Notes: generated by a model from the letters alone, not told the origin. A DNA stretch of 63,062 nt from an uncultured Clostridium sp. (GCA_947427095.1 CANEGO010000006.1:1-63062); one strand, 5' to 3'; positions 1 to 7,863 are shown, counted from the stretch's first letter. Made by a program: numbers and translations.

Positions 1-20
1 TACACAGTTATTTTAAAATC

Positions 21-48
21 TTGACGGGGGGGGGGTATATGTTATTAT
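21..48 (+). promoter_or_regulatory. G-tract promoter 1 (type A, candidate phase-variable)
   Basis: -35 TTGACG at 21-26 and extended -10 TGtTATTAT (TG 40-41, hexamer 43-48) are separated by 16 bp that include most of a run of 10 G (26-35). The tract begins inside the -35 hexamer, so adding or losing a G changes spacer length without changing either hexamer. The whole region from 1 to the start codon recurs upstream of the paralogue at 31023, with 9 G there. A ribosome binding site AAAGGAG lies at 72-78. Length-dependent transcription is inferred from known poly-G spacer promoters such as Neisseria porA. Confidence 0.82.
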
Positions 49-85
49 GAACAGGAATAATAAAAGGTAGTAAAGGAGTAAAAGT

Positions 86-697
86 ATGAATAAACAAAAA
101 GGAATAGTAATAGGAGTGCTAGCTTTTGCAGTAACCATGATGGTAGGTTATGCAATATTTTCACAAAACATAACCATAAATGGAACGGCGACTGCTAAGG
201 GTGATTTTAATATAAGTTATACATGTGATGCGATTGAATACCATGGAGCAATTGGGGAATGTACTATAGATGGAAATAAAATAATAACGACAAGCAACCT
301 ACCAAGACCAGATGCTAGTACGCAGTATAATATAATAATAACTAATAGCGGGAGCATACCAGTGGTTCTAAAGAGTGCTAAATCTTCTAATAATTATAAT
401 ATGGATTTTACTGCTAAGGGTAATGAAATTTATCTTGATAAAGAAACATTATTATTAGCATGGTATAGTTTTCCTTTTCCTGGACCTATAGGAGATACTG
501 AAGTAGAAAATGAGAAAATAACATTACAACCGGGTAAAAGTATCTTAATGGAAATAAATCATGTATGGGATGATTATAATAGTGATGAAACTACTTACAA
601 TAATATTGGCATTTATGAACAACCAAAGCTTCCTGAAGAAGGGGTAACAATGACGTATGATATAGAACTTGGTTTTGAACAGATAACAGCTGAATAA
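86..697 (+). CDS. Secreted camelysin/TasA-like (SipW-type signal) surface protein
   Basis: This 203-residue exported protein has a positive N-terminus, a hydrophobic segment (about residues 7-27) and the motif YAIFS-x3-TINGTATAKGDFNI. That motif resembles the SipW-cognate signal region of camelysin/TasA-type matrix proteins. The rest is beta-rich, with the pattern 'TNSGSIPV' near the middle and 'LQPGKS' later, both shared in aligned positions with the paralogue at 31023. The mature part is otherwise strongly diverged from that paralogue. The ATG is preceded by AAAGGAG at good spacing. It is transcribed from the G-tract promoter at 21-48, so its expression may switch. No SipW peptidase is in the window. 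The family call rests on the N-terminal motif only; the function (fibre, adhesin or protease) is not established. Confidence 0.6.
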   Translation: MNKQKGIVIGVLAFAVTMMVGYAIFSQNITINGTATAKGDFNISYTCDAIEYHGAIGECTIDGNKIITTSNLPRPDASTQYNIIITNSGSIPVVLKSAKSSNNYNMDFTAKGNEIYLDKETLLLAWYSFPFPGPIGDTEVENEKITLQPGKSILMEINHVWDDYNSDETTYNNIGIYEQPKLPEEGVTMTYDIELGFEQITAE

Positions 698-727
698 TGA
701 CTAAATTAAAATATGAAAATTCAAGCT

Positions 728-760
728 AAAATAGAGTGTAAGAAAACCCTATTTTTTTTT
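728..760 (+). terminator. Rho-independent terminator
   Basis: AAAATAG at 728-734 pairs with CTATTTT at 749-755, followed by a T run. It ends the transcript of the camelysin-like gene and isolates the next G-tract promoter. Confidence 0.7.
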
Positions 761-780
761 AATTTGTAAGGTCTCTTTTT

Positions 781-838
781 CGTGTATTTTTCCACACGTC
801 AAAAAAACTTGACGGGGGGGGGGGACTTATGATACAAT
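781..838 (+). promoter_or_regulatory. G-tract promoter 2 (type B) with upstream inverted repeat
   Basis: -35 TTGACG is at 809-814 and the extended -10 TGaTACAAT has TG at 830-831 and hexamer 833-838. The spacer is 18 bp and the G run is 11 (814-824). Just upstream is the inverted repeat CGTGT (781-785) / ACACG (794-798), which could be an operator. TTTTTCCACA at 788-796 resembles the TTTTCCACA box upstream of promoters 3 and 4. The leader AATAATCCACATTC is shared with those two promoters. Confidence 0.78.
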
Positions 839-869
839 AATCCACATTCTAATTAAGAAGGGGATTATT

Positions 870-1412
870 ATGAAAATAAAAGTAAACTATGATTTAATTG
901 AAAAAATAAAGGAATCTAAAACTGGTGTTAGATTGCATAAGATTGTTAAAGATAGATTAAAAGTGGTAGGAATTACCTTAGGAATTGTATCACCACTTTA
1001 TGCTTTGAGTTCTTTAAGGTCAAATTTATTAAATATACTATATGTATTATTACTTAATGCATCAATTGGGGGACTTGATTATTTTCTTGAAAAACAACTT
1101 AAGGATTCAAACGAGTTAAAAGCTACTTTAGAACTTATATGTCTTGCTACAGATTTATCTAATTTGAATGTGAAAACAACCACCGAATTATTAAAAGATT
1201 CGGAAGTTATACAAACAAATTATAAAATTAAATTTAGGGATAGTGATAAATTGCCTGTTTTAAAGCAAGAAAAATATATCGAAGTGCCACTATGTAATGG
1301 TTATACAGAAACTTTATTACAAGAACATAATATAGGAAGTAAGAATTATGAATTATCAGTTCAAGAGCCAACTAAAAAGATGAGTTTAAAACTTTCTAAA
1401 GCTGGTATATGA
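870..1412 (+). CDS. Hypothetical membrane protein
   Basis: I do not recognise this 180-residue protein. It has a basic N-terminal region, then two close hydrophobic segments (about residues 30-47 and 52-70) that could form a membrane hairpin. A soluble C-terminal half of about 100 residues follows, without obvious motifs. The start ATG follows AAGAAGGGGATT in the leader shared with the genes at 3544 and 6373. It is a single-gene unit, with the G-tract promoter before it and a hairpin terminator at 1462-1488 after it. The stop is TGA, which shows that TGA terminates in this organism. The shared promoter cassette suggests it belongs to the same switchable regulon, but its role is unknown. Confidence 0.65.
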   Translation: MKIKVNYDLIEKIKESKTGVRLHKIVKDRLKVVGITLGIVSPLYALSSLRSNLLNILYVLLLNASIGGLDYFLEKQLKDSNELKATLELICLATDLSNLNVKTTTELLKDSEVIQTNYKIKFRDSDKLPVLKQEKYIEVPLCNGYTETLLQEHNIGSKNYELSVQEPTKKMSLKLSKAGI

Positions 1413-1461
1413 TACGTAAGATAAATCTATTATGTATAAATTATAAACGTTAAATCAATTC

Positions 1462-1488
1462 AAAGAACGCAATTAAGTGTTCTTTTTT
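1462..1488 (+). terminator. Rho-independent terminator
   Basis: AAAGAAC (1462-1468) pairs with GTTCTTT (1479-1485), followed by T residues. Confidence 0.75.
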
Positions 1489-1585
1489 AGTAAATAAAAA
1501 TTATAAATTTTAAGATATGTTATAGTAATTGACTTATCATTTTATTTATATTAAAATTATAACTAGAATAGAAGAGGTGTTTTAG

Positions 1586-2704
1586 ATGAAGAACATAAAA
1601 AAAATTTGTTTATTAGTTAGTTTAATTCTTATGTTTACGTTTGCTGGTATAATTAATGTTAAAGCAATTAATATGTCTGCAAGCAGTACTGATATTAATG
1701 CTGGCAGTAATGTTACTGTTAATTTTAGCGATGCTAGTATATCACAGATAGGACCGTTGTACGAATTTAGTTATACTAATTCTAGCAATATAGAAAGAGA
1801 TGGAAATCCAGTTGGCTTTTCTGGTTTTGATAAGTTATCTTTTACTTCGGAAACAGGAAGTATAACGTTTAAAACAAAGGATATAAAAAATAATTATGTT
1901 ATTGTTTTTTCAATAAAAGATCTTAATAATAACGATATAAAAACGGTATCTGTTAATGTTAAAACAAAACAAACTACTACATCTACAACAACTACGACTA
2001 AAAAAGAAACTACAACCACTACTCAAGCGGTAAAATCAAATAATGCCAACTTAAAGACTTTAGAGGTAATAGCAAGTGATGATAGTAACATTGTTTTATC
2101 TCCTAAATTTTCTAGTGATATTTATGATTATTCTGCTACTGTAGATGCTTCTATTAAAACTATTTCAATTAATGCTACGATGGAAGATCCTAAATCAAAT
2201 ATGGTGATTAGTAATAATGCTACTAATGAATTAAAGGCTGGAGAAAATAATAAAATAACGATAAGGGTAACTGCAGAAGACGGAACCGAAAAGGATTACG
2301 TAATTAATATTAGGAGAGAAGCTTTAACTGCTGATGCCACTTTAAAAAGCTTATCAATAAAAGAGTGTAAGGATTTTGAACTTAAAGAAGATAAATTTTC
2401 GTATGATGTTAAAATAGATGATTCTGTTACTAAATTGACCATTGATTATGTTACATCAGATGAAAATTCAACGGTTAGCATTAGTGGGAACGAGGACTTA
2501 GAAGATGGTTCTAAAGTTAAGATTTTAGTTACTGCAGAAGATGGTACTAAAAAAGAATACGTTTTAACAATTGTTAAAAGTACTAAAGAAACCAAAAAAG
2601 CTACACCTAATATTACAGCAGAAAAAAATCCGTTAATCATAATGGGTTTATCAATGATTGCTTTTGGTCTTATTGGCGGTATAGTATACGTAATTAAAAA
2701 GTAA
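1586..2704 (+). CDS. Cell-surface protein with cadherin-like beta-sandwich repeats
   Basis: This 372-residue exported protein has a signal peptide (residues 1 to about 28) and an N-terminal beta-rich domain to about residue 125. A Thr-rich linker (about 129-149) follows, then two similar domains (about 155-242 and 248-332). Each domain starts with 'A-x-LK-[TS]-L' and ends with 'VTAEDGT-x-K-[DE]-Y-V'. That is the pattern of the bacterial cadherin-like beta-sandwich domain (PF12733 type). A C-terminal hydrophobic segment and KK tail (about 349-372) anchor it in the membrane. I see no LPXTG-type sorting motif before the anchor. It probably stands off the surface as a scaffold or adhesin. Its promoter has no G tract. 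It converges on sigK with a shared bidirectional terminator. Confidence 0.72.
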   Translation: MKNIKKICLLVSLILMFTFAGIINVKAINMSASSTDINAGSNVTVNFSDASISQIGPLYEFSYTNSSNIERDGNPVGFSGFDKLSFTSETGSITFKTKDIKNNYVIVFSIKDLNNNDIKTVSVNVKTKQTTTSTTTTTKKETTTTTQAVKSNNANLKTLEVIASDDSNIVLSPKFSSDIYDYSATVDASIKTISINATMEDPKSNMVISNNATNELKAGENNKITIRVTAEDGTEKDYVINIRREALTADATLKSLSIKECKDFELKEDKFSYDVKIDDSVTKLTIDYVTSDENSTVSISGNEDLEDGSKVKILVTAEDGTKKEYVLTIVKSTKETKKATPNITAEKNPLIIMGLSMIAFGLIGGIVYVIKK

Positions 2705-2723
2705 GGTTATTTCCTTACTTTTT
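2696..2723. terminator. Bidirectional terminator between surface protein gene and sigK
   Basis: AAAAAGTAAGG (2696-2706) pairs perfectly with CCTTACTTTTT (2713-2723). There is a T run on the + strand and A's on the other side, so it can end both convergent transcripts. Confidence 0.8.
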
Positions 2724-3410
2724 ATTATTTCTAATAAATTCTCTTAATATTTTAGTAAGGGCCCTTTTTTCGATTCTTGAAACATAACTTCTTGATATAC
2801 CGAAGTCTTTTGCAATTTCTTTTTGCGTTTGTTCTTTTTGGTTGTAAAGACCATATCTTCTTATTATTATATCTTTTTCTCTATCTGTTAAAACATCTAT
2901 GAATTTATATAACATTTTTATATTATCTTGTAAGTCTATGTCACTAACATAATCAGGGTTAGGGGTTTTTAAAATATCTAGAAAAGAAATTTCATTTCCA
3001 TCTTTATCAAAACCTACTGATTCATTTATACTGATGTTTTTAGCGTTTTTTTTATTTGATCTATAAAACATTAAGATTTCATTTTCTACGCATCTTGCGG
3101 CATAGGTAGTAAGCTTAGTTCCGTTTTTATTTGAAAACGTATCTATTCCTTTTATTAAACCTATTGTTCCAATACTGATTAAATCATCAACGTCGTCTTT
3201 TCCATTATCATATTTTTTCACAATGTGGGCAACTAGCCTTAGATTATGTTCAACTAGCTTGTTTCTAGCATTTTTATCACCATCAAGCATTTGCTTAATT
3301 AGTTTATCTTCTTCATCTTTAGATAATGGGTCAGGAAACGTTTTACTTCCATAACTTCCGGTGCCAACTAAAAAACCTTTAATGATTTCTGTAATAATAC
3401 TTAAAAACAA
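2715..3410 (-). CDS. sigK: RNA polymerase sporulation sigma factor SigK (pro-sigma-K)
   Basis: This is the late mother-cell sigma factor of sporulation. A hydrophobic pro-sequence of about 20 residues precedes 'PDPLS', where the sigma-70 core begins. Region 2 carries 'EHNLRLVAHIVKKY' and 'DLISIGTIGLIKGI', both hallmarks of SigK. Region 4 ends with the helix-turn-helix 'GISRSYVSRIEKRAL'. The gene is uninterrupted, with no skin-type element. Upstream in frame are a GTG and a TTG; AGGAGTGATAAA places the TTG at 3410 at the better distance. The inhibitor/protease pair that releases sigma-K in Bacillus (SpoIVFA-SpoIVFB) is also in this window, at 13580-14945, so the proteolytic checkpoint appears conserved. 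Confidence 0.92.
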   Translation of the reverse strand: MFLSIITEIIKGFLVGTGSYGSKTFPDPLSKDEEDKLIKQMLDGDKNARNKLVEHNLRLVAHIVKKYDNGKDDVDDLISIGTIGLIKGIDTFSNKNGTKLTTYAARCVENEILMFYRSNKKNAKNISINESVGFDKDGNEISFLDILKTPNPDYVSDIDLQDNIKMLYKFIDVLTDREKDIIIRRYGLYNQKEQTQKEIAKDFGISRSYVSRIEKRALTKILREFIRNNKK

Positions 3411-3460
3411 ATTTATCACTCCTAGTTAAGTATATGTTATTTTATAAAATTATTATTTTT

Positions 3461-3511
3461 GATTTTCCACAAAAAAATATTGACAGGTGGGGGGGGGGGA
3501 TATGCTATAAT
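3461..3511 (+). promoter_or_regulatory. G-tract promoter 3 (type B, candidate phase-variable)
   Basis: -35 TTGACA is at 3480-3485 and the extended -10 TGcTATAAT has hexamer 3506-3511. The spacer is 20 bp, containing GGT and then 11 G (3489-3499). TTTTCCACA lies 10 bp upstream of the -35. The segment 3461-3540 is nearly identical to 6287-6366, so promoter and leader form a copied cassette. At 20 bp the spacer is 3 bp over the sigma-A optimum, so this copy may be in a weak state, helped by the extended -10. Confidence 0.8.
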
Positions 3512-3543
3512 AATCCACATTCAAATGAAGAAGGGGGATTTTT

Positions 3544-4398
3544 ATGGGATTTTCATTAGAAGATTTAAAGAAAGGAACCAGTCATGGACTTACTGTTAAT
3601 AATAGAGCCGGATTGGAAGTTTTAAAGAATAGTTTACAACCAATTAGTGGTAATAACTTGGAAAACAGAATTAATAATATGGCTGCTAGTGTTTTACCAC
3701 AAGCGGCAACTGTTTTAAAAGAAAGCTCAACAAGATTAATTTTCTTTTTTGATAAGAGTAGTTCATGTTCTGGAACCGAAAAGGCCACTATTAGTGGGTT
3801 TAATGATTTGATTGCAAAGGAAAAAAGAAGCGGATTTCCAACCACTGTTTCTACAATTTTATTCGATAATGATTATGAAATTATTCATGACCGTTTGGAT
3901 ATAAAGAGAGTAAATAGTTTTAACTATTTGGCAAAAGGTGGAACGGCACTTTATGATTGTTTGTGTGACAATTTAAGTAAAATAATAAAGGAAGATGAAG
4001 TAGCTAGGGTGTCTTCTCCGAAAAAAACTATTGTTACGATAATGACAGATGGTAATGATGAACATAGTATATACTATGATTTAAGAGACACTAAAGAAAT
4101 TATTTCAAAATGTAAAGCCTTGGGGTTTGAATTTATTTTTCTAGGTAATGGTATTGATGCAAAAAAAGAAGCGGGCAAGTTAGGTATTGATGCTTCTCAC
4201 GCTGAAAACTATAGATTAGAGAACAATGGGATATTGCTTAATTTTAGAGCTGTTAGTAACGTTTTAAGGAGCATAAGAGCGAATGGAAAAATTGATCCAA
4301 ATTGGGCTGCTCCAATTTTAAACAATAATTTAGCTTTAGGTGATGGTATTCATTATTCAGATGATGATTCGACGTTAAGACTTGGGGGTAAAAAATAA
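3544..4398 (+). CDS. von Willebrand factor A (vWA) domain protein
   Basis: This 284-residue cytosolic protein has one vWA domain at about residues 62-225. The metal-ion-dependent adhesion site is complete: DxSxS (D70, S72, S74), Thr134 in 'GGTALYD' and Asp169 in 'MTDGND'. The pattern resembles the bacterial family of small cytosolic vWA proteins with 'DxSGSM..G.E..TI.GFN', here with a variant 'DKSSSCSGTEKATISGFN'. There is no signal peptide. It is followed after one base by a J-domain gene, so the two are cotranscribed and translationally linked. Such vWA proteins usually work as scaffolds in stress or metal-linked complexes; the partner here is probably the J-domain protein. The operon starts from the G-tract promoter. 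Confidence 0.75.
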   Translation: MGFSLEDLKKGTSHGLTVNNRAGLEVLKNSLQPISGNNLENRINNMAASVLPQAATVLKESSTRLIFFFDKSSSCSGTEKATISGFNDLIAKEKRSGFPTTVSTILFDNDYEIIHDRLDIKRVNSFNYLAKGGTALYDCLCDNLSKIIKEDEVARVSSPKKTIVTIMTDGNDEHSIYYDLRDTKEIISKCKALGFEFIFLGNGIDAKKEAGKLGIDASHAENYRLENNGILLNFRAVSNVLRSIRANGKIDPNWAAPILNNNLALGDGIHYSDDDSTLRLGGKK

Positions 4399-4399
4399 A

Positions 4400-6262
4400 A
4401 TGTCTGGTTGGAGAATAAATTGGGTTGATTATTATGCGGTATTAGATATTGATAGAGAAGCTAGTTTTGATACAATTAAGAAAAAATATCGTAAATTGGT
4501 TGCAAAATATCACCCTGATGTTTATCATGGCGAGGATGCACACGATAAGACTGCCCAAATTAATGATGCTTACGATGTTTTGAGCAATAAGGAAGAAAAG
4601 AAGGTATATGACGCTGTATGGGATGCCAGAAAAAATGGTACTTATAATGAAAACCAAAATAGCAATACTACTTCTGAAAACCAAAATAATGTTAACTATG
4701 AAGATATTAAAAATAATTATACCGCCGAGGAAAAAAGGTATGCTAAGCAATTAGCATTAAAGGAAATTATTAATGAAGAATTACAGAAGGTAGAGATAAT
4801 AATAAACTCTAAAAATGAGATTATATTTAATGCTTATCAAGGCAACATTGATAAAAGAGAGTATTATAATATGGTCAAAGATTTAGTTAGTATAGGTTTT
4901 AATTTTATAAATGATTTAAATAACTTGGCAAAAGAAGCTTATAAGTATGATTTGTTAGAGGAGGAAGAATTAATAAGTCAGACTATCAGTTATTTAGAAC
5001 AAGAATTAAAAGATATTCCTAAAACTCCTAAAGATGCTGGTATTTATACTAAAGAAATAGAATATAAAGAGTCAGTTAGATTAAAGATATCAGAGGAGCT
5101 AGCTAATTGTGATGAAGTTATTTACAAATTAAGAAGTATTTTAATTTATTCTTATGAAAGGCAAATATCACATTTGGAATATAAAAGTGTATTACAAAAC
5201 GTTGTGTTAGAGTCAAATGAAGTTGCTAGTAGATTAAGGCAGCTAGCGAAAATAGCTGGGACTTTAAATTTAGAAGAAGAATGCAAACAATTACTTGAAA
5301 TGTTAACGAATTTAGATGGTATGTTATTAATAATGCCAGATACTTACGAAAAAGCTGTGAAAGCAGGACAGATAGAGAAATTAAAAGAGGAATTAAAACC
5401 TTGCTTGGCTTTATGGGGTGAAAATAAAAATAAAGTAAAAAAGATTTCTAAAATATTGTCTAAACATCCTAATTCTAAAAGATATGTAGTTTTATATAAT
5501 TATGCCGAATCGATTTTAGATGATTATTTAGAACAGTTGTCTTTAATGAAAAATGAAGTTAGTTCGGTTAAAAATGAAAGAGAAGCTAATGAAAAAATGG
5601 CTAAAGATATGTCAAATAAAGCTATTAAGATATATAAAGACGCTGAGGTTTTACATAAAAAGGCTAACGATATTTTTGAAAACACACAAACTTATCAAGG
5701 TACTAAAAATGAAATAGAAATATTAAGTAAATCGGCATACTCTTCTTGGGATAAAGGGCAAGCTTTAGAGTTGTTATTGGAGGCTAAGGAAGTTGTTGAT
5801 ACGCTTGGTTATGTAAATGGTAATGATCAAGAATTTGAAAAATTATTTAAGTTCATGAAAAAAATTATAAAGGAAGTTTCAAAAGTTAAATACGAATTCG
5901 AATCGGAAAATGATATTTCTATGATAAATCCGTATATTAATTTTAATTTGCTTGATTATGAAATGAGACTGAATGAGTTGGATATTGAAATAAAACAAAC
6001 AATATTTATGAGTGCATTAAGCTTTCTTTTTGGTGCTAGTACTGGTATTGGAACTTTAGGGTTATTATTTCAAGAAAATAAGTCGAAAGGTCAAATTATT
6101 TTTATGATTATACTTGCATTATTATCTGTTGGTGGTATATATACATCTTCAGACGTTTTTAATACGGTTAAATTGCTAAAAGCTGAAAAAGAAGAAGTAG
6201 AAGAAAAAAAGAACGAATACATTCTTAAAATGAAAGCTAATAAAAAAAGTAAAAGTATGTAA
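4400..6262 (+). CDS. J-domain (DnaJ-like) membrane protein with long coiled-coil region
   Basis: This 620-residue protein has an N-terminal J domain (about residues 9-73) with an intact HPD (38-40), so it should stimulate an Hsp70 ATPase. A long charged helical region (about 110-510) follows. Two hydrophobic segments near the C-terminus (about 535-555 and 562-582) and a basic tail come last. It lacks the Gly/Phe and zinc-finger parts of true DnaJ. The start ATG at 4400 follows GGGGGT in the end of the vWA gene; an upstream in-frame TTG at 4382 lacks a site. It is likely a membrane-tethered co-chaperone working with the vWA protein. The canonical chaperone locus lies elsewhere (60469 onward), so this is a specialised J protein. 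Confidence 0.75.
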   Translation: MSGWRINWVDYYAVLDIDREASFDTIKKKYRKLVAKYHPDVYHGEDAHDKTAQINDAYDVLSNKEEKKVYDAVWDARKNGTYNENQNSNTTSENQNNVNYEDIKNNYTAEEKRYAKQLALKEIINEELQKVEIIINSKNEIIFNAYQGNIDKREYYNMVKDLVSIGFNFINDLNNLAKEAYKYDLLEEEELISQTISYLEQELKDIPKTPKDAGIYTKEIEYKESVRLKISEELANCDEVIYKLRSILIYSYERQISHLEYKSVLQNVVLESNEVASRLRQLAKIAGTLNLEEECKQLLEMLTNLDGMLLIMPDTYEKAVKAGQIEKLKEELKPCLALWGENKNKVKKISKILSKHPNSKRYVVLYNYAESILDDYLEQLSLMKNEVSSVKNEREANEKMAKDMSNKAIKIYKDAEVLHKKANDIFENTQTYQGTKNEIEILSKSAYSSWDKGQALELLLEAKEVVDTLGYVNGNDQEFEKLFKFMKKIIKEVSKVKYEFESENDISMINPYINFNLLDYEMRLNELDIEIKQTIFMSALSFLFGASTGIGTLGLLFQENKSKGQIIFMIILALLSVGGIYTSSDVFNTVKLLKAEKEEVEEKKNEYILKMKANKKSKSM

Positions 6263-6287
6263 AAAAGACTTTAATAGTCTTTTTTTG
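6261..6287 (+). terminator. Rho-independent terminator
   Basis: AAAAAGACT and AGTCTTTTTTT form a stem around TTAAT, ending the vWA/J-domain operon immediately before the next promoter cassette. Confidence 0.8.
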
Positions 6288-6337
6288 ATTTTCCACAAAA
6301 AAGCATTGACAGGTGGGGGGGGGGGATATGCTATAAT
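6287..6337 (+). promoter_or_regulatory. G-tract promoter 4 (type B, candidate phase-variable)
   Basis: -35 TTGACA is at 6306-6311 and the extended -10 TGcTATAAT has hexamer 6332-6337. The spacer is 20 bp with 11 G at 6315-6325. It is a near-exact copy of promoter 3, including the TTTTCCACA box upstream and the leader to the ribosome binding site GAAGAAGGGGGA. Identical G length in these two copies fits recent duplication or a shared state. Confidence 0.8.
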
Positions 6338-6372
6338 AATCCACATTCAAATGAAGAAGGGGGAATATTTGA

Positions 6373-7527
6373 ATGAAAAAAGATAACGAATTAATGAAAA
6401 AAATAGCAAAGAAAGGAGCTATAATATTAGTAGCTGGTACTTTGGTTGCTACTATGTTTACTGGATGTGTTAATACAAATGATGCTTCAGTTATGCAAGA
6501 AACAAGTCAATATGAATTAAAACGAGACTATAGCTCATCATCTATTAGACACAGAGATATTTCTGATTCAGTGTTAGTTAAATATCTGGATGCAAATGGT
6601 AAGGAATCTTCGATAGCATTAAGTTCTAGTGTAGTTTATCGTGATATTTTTTGTGATCAATATTGTGGTGGTAAAGTTTTCTTTGTTGGTAATGAGGTTA
6701 ACTGTTTGTATTATTGGGAACTTTCTGATGATGCTTACAAAACGGCTAATAAATATAATAGAGACATGATAGAATCTATTGCAATAGACAAGTATATAGA
6801 AATTTTAGGCAAACAAATATCAAAGGAGAATTTTGGTAAGTATGTAGTAGCTGAATATGGAGAAAAAGCTTATTATTCAGCCGAGGAAATTGATAAACTT
6901 CTTTGCAAGCTTAATAATGAACTACCATTAGAAGATGAAAAAACTACGGTGCAAGAAGAATGTAGCGAAGAAACTAAGCAAGACACCTCATCAGTTAATA
7001 CTAGTGAAACAGAATCAGAGATGGCGTTTAGCGGATCATGTGTTCTTAGGGGGAAAATTTTATACTATAAAGATGGTAATGGAGAAGTGAAGCATGTTCT
7101 CGTTAAGACTAATGAAACAATTATTGCAAAACCATGTGTTACTATATATGATTTTTATACATCTGCCGTACTTTATAAAGAACAAGGAGAAAAGGGTATT
7201 GATAGAAATGACTTTTTTGAAGATGTAATATATAATTACGAAAATATGCTTGGTACTCCATTGGGCTATGGTGATTTTTATACTGCTTTAAGTAGAAAAT
7301 ATCCTGATAGAAAAAACAACGCCGACACTTATACTAAATCGGAAATAGATGCGGTAGTAAATGAGTTGGTGGAACAGATAGATGGCGATACTATGAAATG
7401 GAAAGTAAATGGTGAAAAGAAACAAGCAGTAATTGAGGGTACAACTTTAAAATATAGTGATGATGATCCAATGACATTAGCTTTAGGTAATATTAAAAAT
7501 AGTTGCAATCCTGTCTTTACTAAATAG
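6373..7527 (+). CDS. Lipoprotein of unknown function
   Basis: This 384-residue protein has a basic N-terminus, a hydrophobic stretch and a lipobox FTGC with Cys32, so it should be a membrane-anchored lipoprotein processed by LspA (encoded at 31870). The mature part contains two loosely similar halves (about 65-175 and 230-350), separated by an acidic, Ser/Thr-rich linker near 190-225. Each half has a hydrophobic strand followed by 'Y-x-D' or 'V-Y-R-D'. I recognise no enzyme motif. It is a single-gene unit under G-tract promoter 4, with a strong terminator after it. Together with the vWA/J operon it forms a pair of adjacent units with duplicated promoter cassettes. Confidence 0.65.
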   Translation: MKKDNELMKKIAKKGAIILVAGTLVATMFTGCVNTNDASVMQETSQYELKRDYSSSSIRHRDISDSVLVKYLDANGKESSIALSSSVVYRDIFCDQYCGGKVFFVGNEVNCLYYWELSDDAYKTANKYNRDMIESIAIDKYIEILGKQISKENFGKYVVAEYGEKAYYSAEEIDKLLCKLNNELPLEDEKTTVQEECSEETKQDTSSVNTSETESEMAFSGSCVLRGKILYYKDGNGEVKHVLVKTNETIIAKPCVTIYDFYTSAVLYKEQGEKGIDRNDFFEDVIYNYENMLGTPLGYGDFYTALSRKYPDRKNNADTYTKSEIDAVVNELVEQIDGDTMKWKVNGEKKQAVIEGTTLKYSDDDPMTLALGNIKNSCNPVFTK

Positions 7528-7528
7528 T

Positions 7529-7562
7529 TAAAAACTATCAAATACATTTGATAGTTTTTTTA
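7529..7562 (+). terminator. Rho-independent terminator
   Basis: AAAACTATCAAA pairs with TTTGATAGTTTT around a short loop, followed by T's. Confidence 0.8.
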
Positions 7563-7607
7563 TTCAAAATTTATGTTATAATAAAAAAGATAAAGGGGCA
7601 TAAGAAT

Positions 7608-7847
7608 ATGACAAGAAAAAAAATTAAAAACATTATTTTTATGGTTATTTTCTTCTTTGTATTGATTAATACATTTATTGCTTATTTTTCATATAAAGAA
7701 GTTTGTGATAATAAAACCCCTAAAATAAGTTTTAAAACAGTAAAAAAAGGTTATAAAACAGAATATAATTTACTTATTTATAAGGTGATTTTAGAAGAAA
7801 AAGAAAATAAAAGAATGGTTAGTTTGAAGTTGTTCTTCCTTGATTAA
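7608..7847 (+). CDS. Small single-pass membrane protein
   Basis: This 79-residue protein starts at ATG 7608, after AAAGGGG; an extended -10 TGtTATAAT is at 7574-7582. The upstream in-frame ATG at 7548 lies inside the promoter region and is rejected. A basic N-terminus is followed by one hydrophobic segment (about residues 8-28) and a basic extracellular or cytosolic tail with 'SFKTVKKGYKTEYNL'. It sits directly before the PrsW-like gene, probably in one transcript. I do not recognise the family. Confidence 0.5.
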   Translation: MTRKKIKNIIFMVIFFFVLINTFIAYFSYKEVCDNKTPKISFKTVKKGYKTEYNLLIYKVILEEKENKRMVSLKLFFLD

Positions 7848-7863
7848 CCAGAAAGGGAAGTTT

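Noticed and set aside
2446-2640. Minus-strand open frame opposite the cadherin-like gene
   Set aside because: Lies wholly inside a well-supported gene on the other strand, with no binding site.
1586-2704. LPXTG sorting signal in the cadherin-like protein
   Set aside because: The C-terminal hydrophobic segment is present but no LPXTG or close variant precedes it.
4382-4399. Upstream TTG start for the J-domain gene
   Set aside because: The ATG at 4400 has GGGGGT at proper distance and follows the vWA stop by one base.
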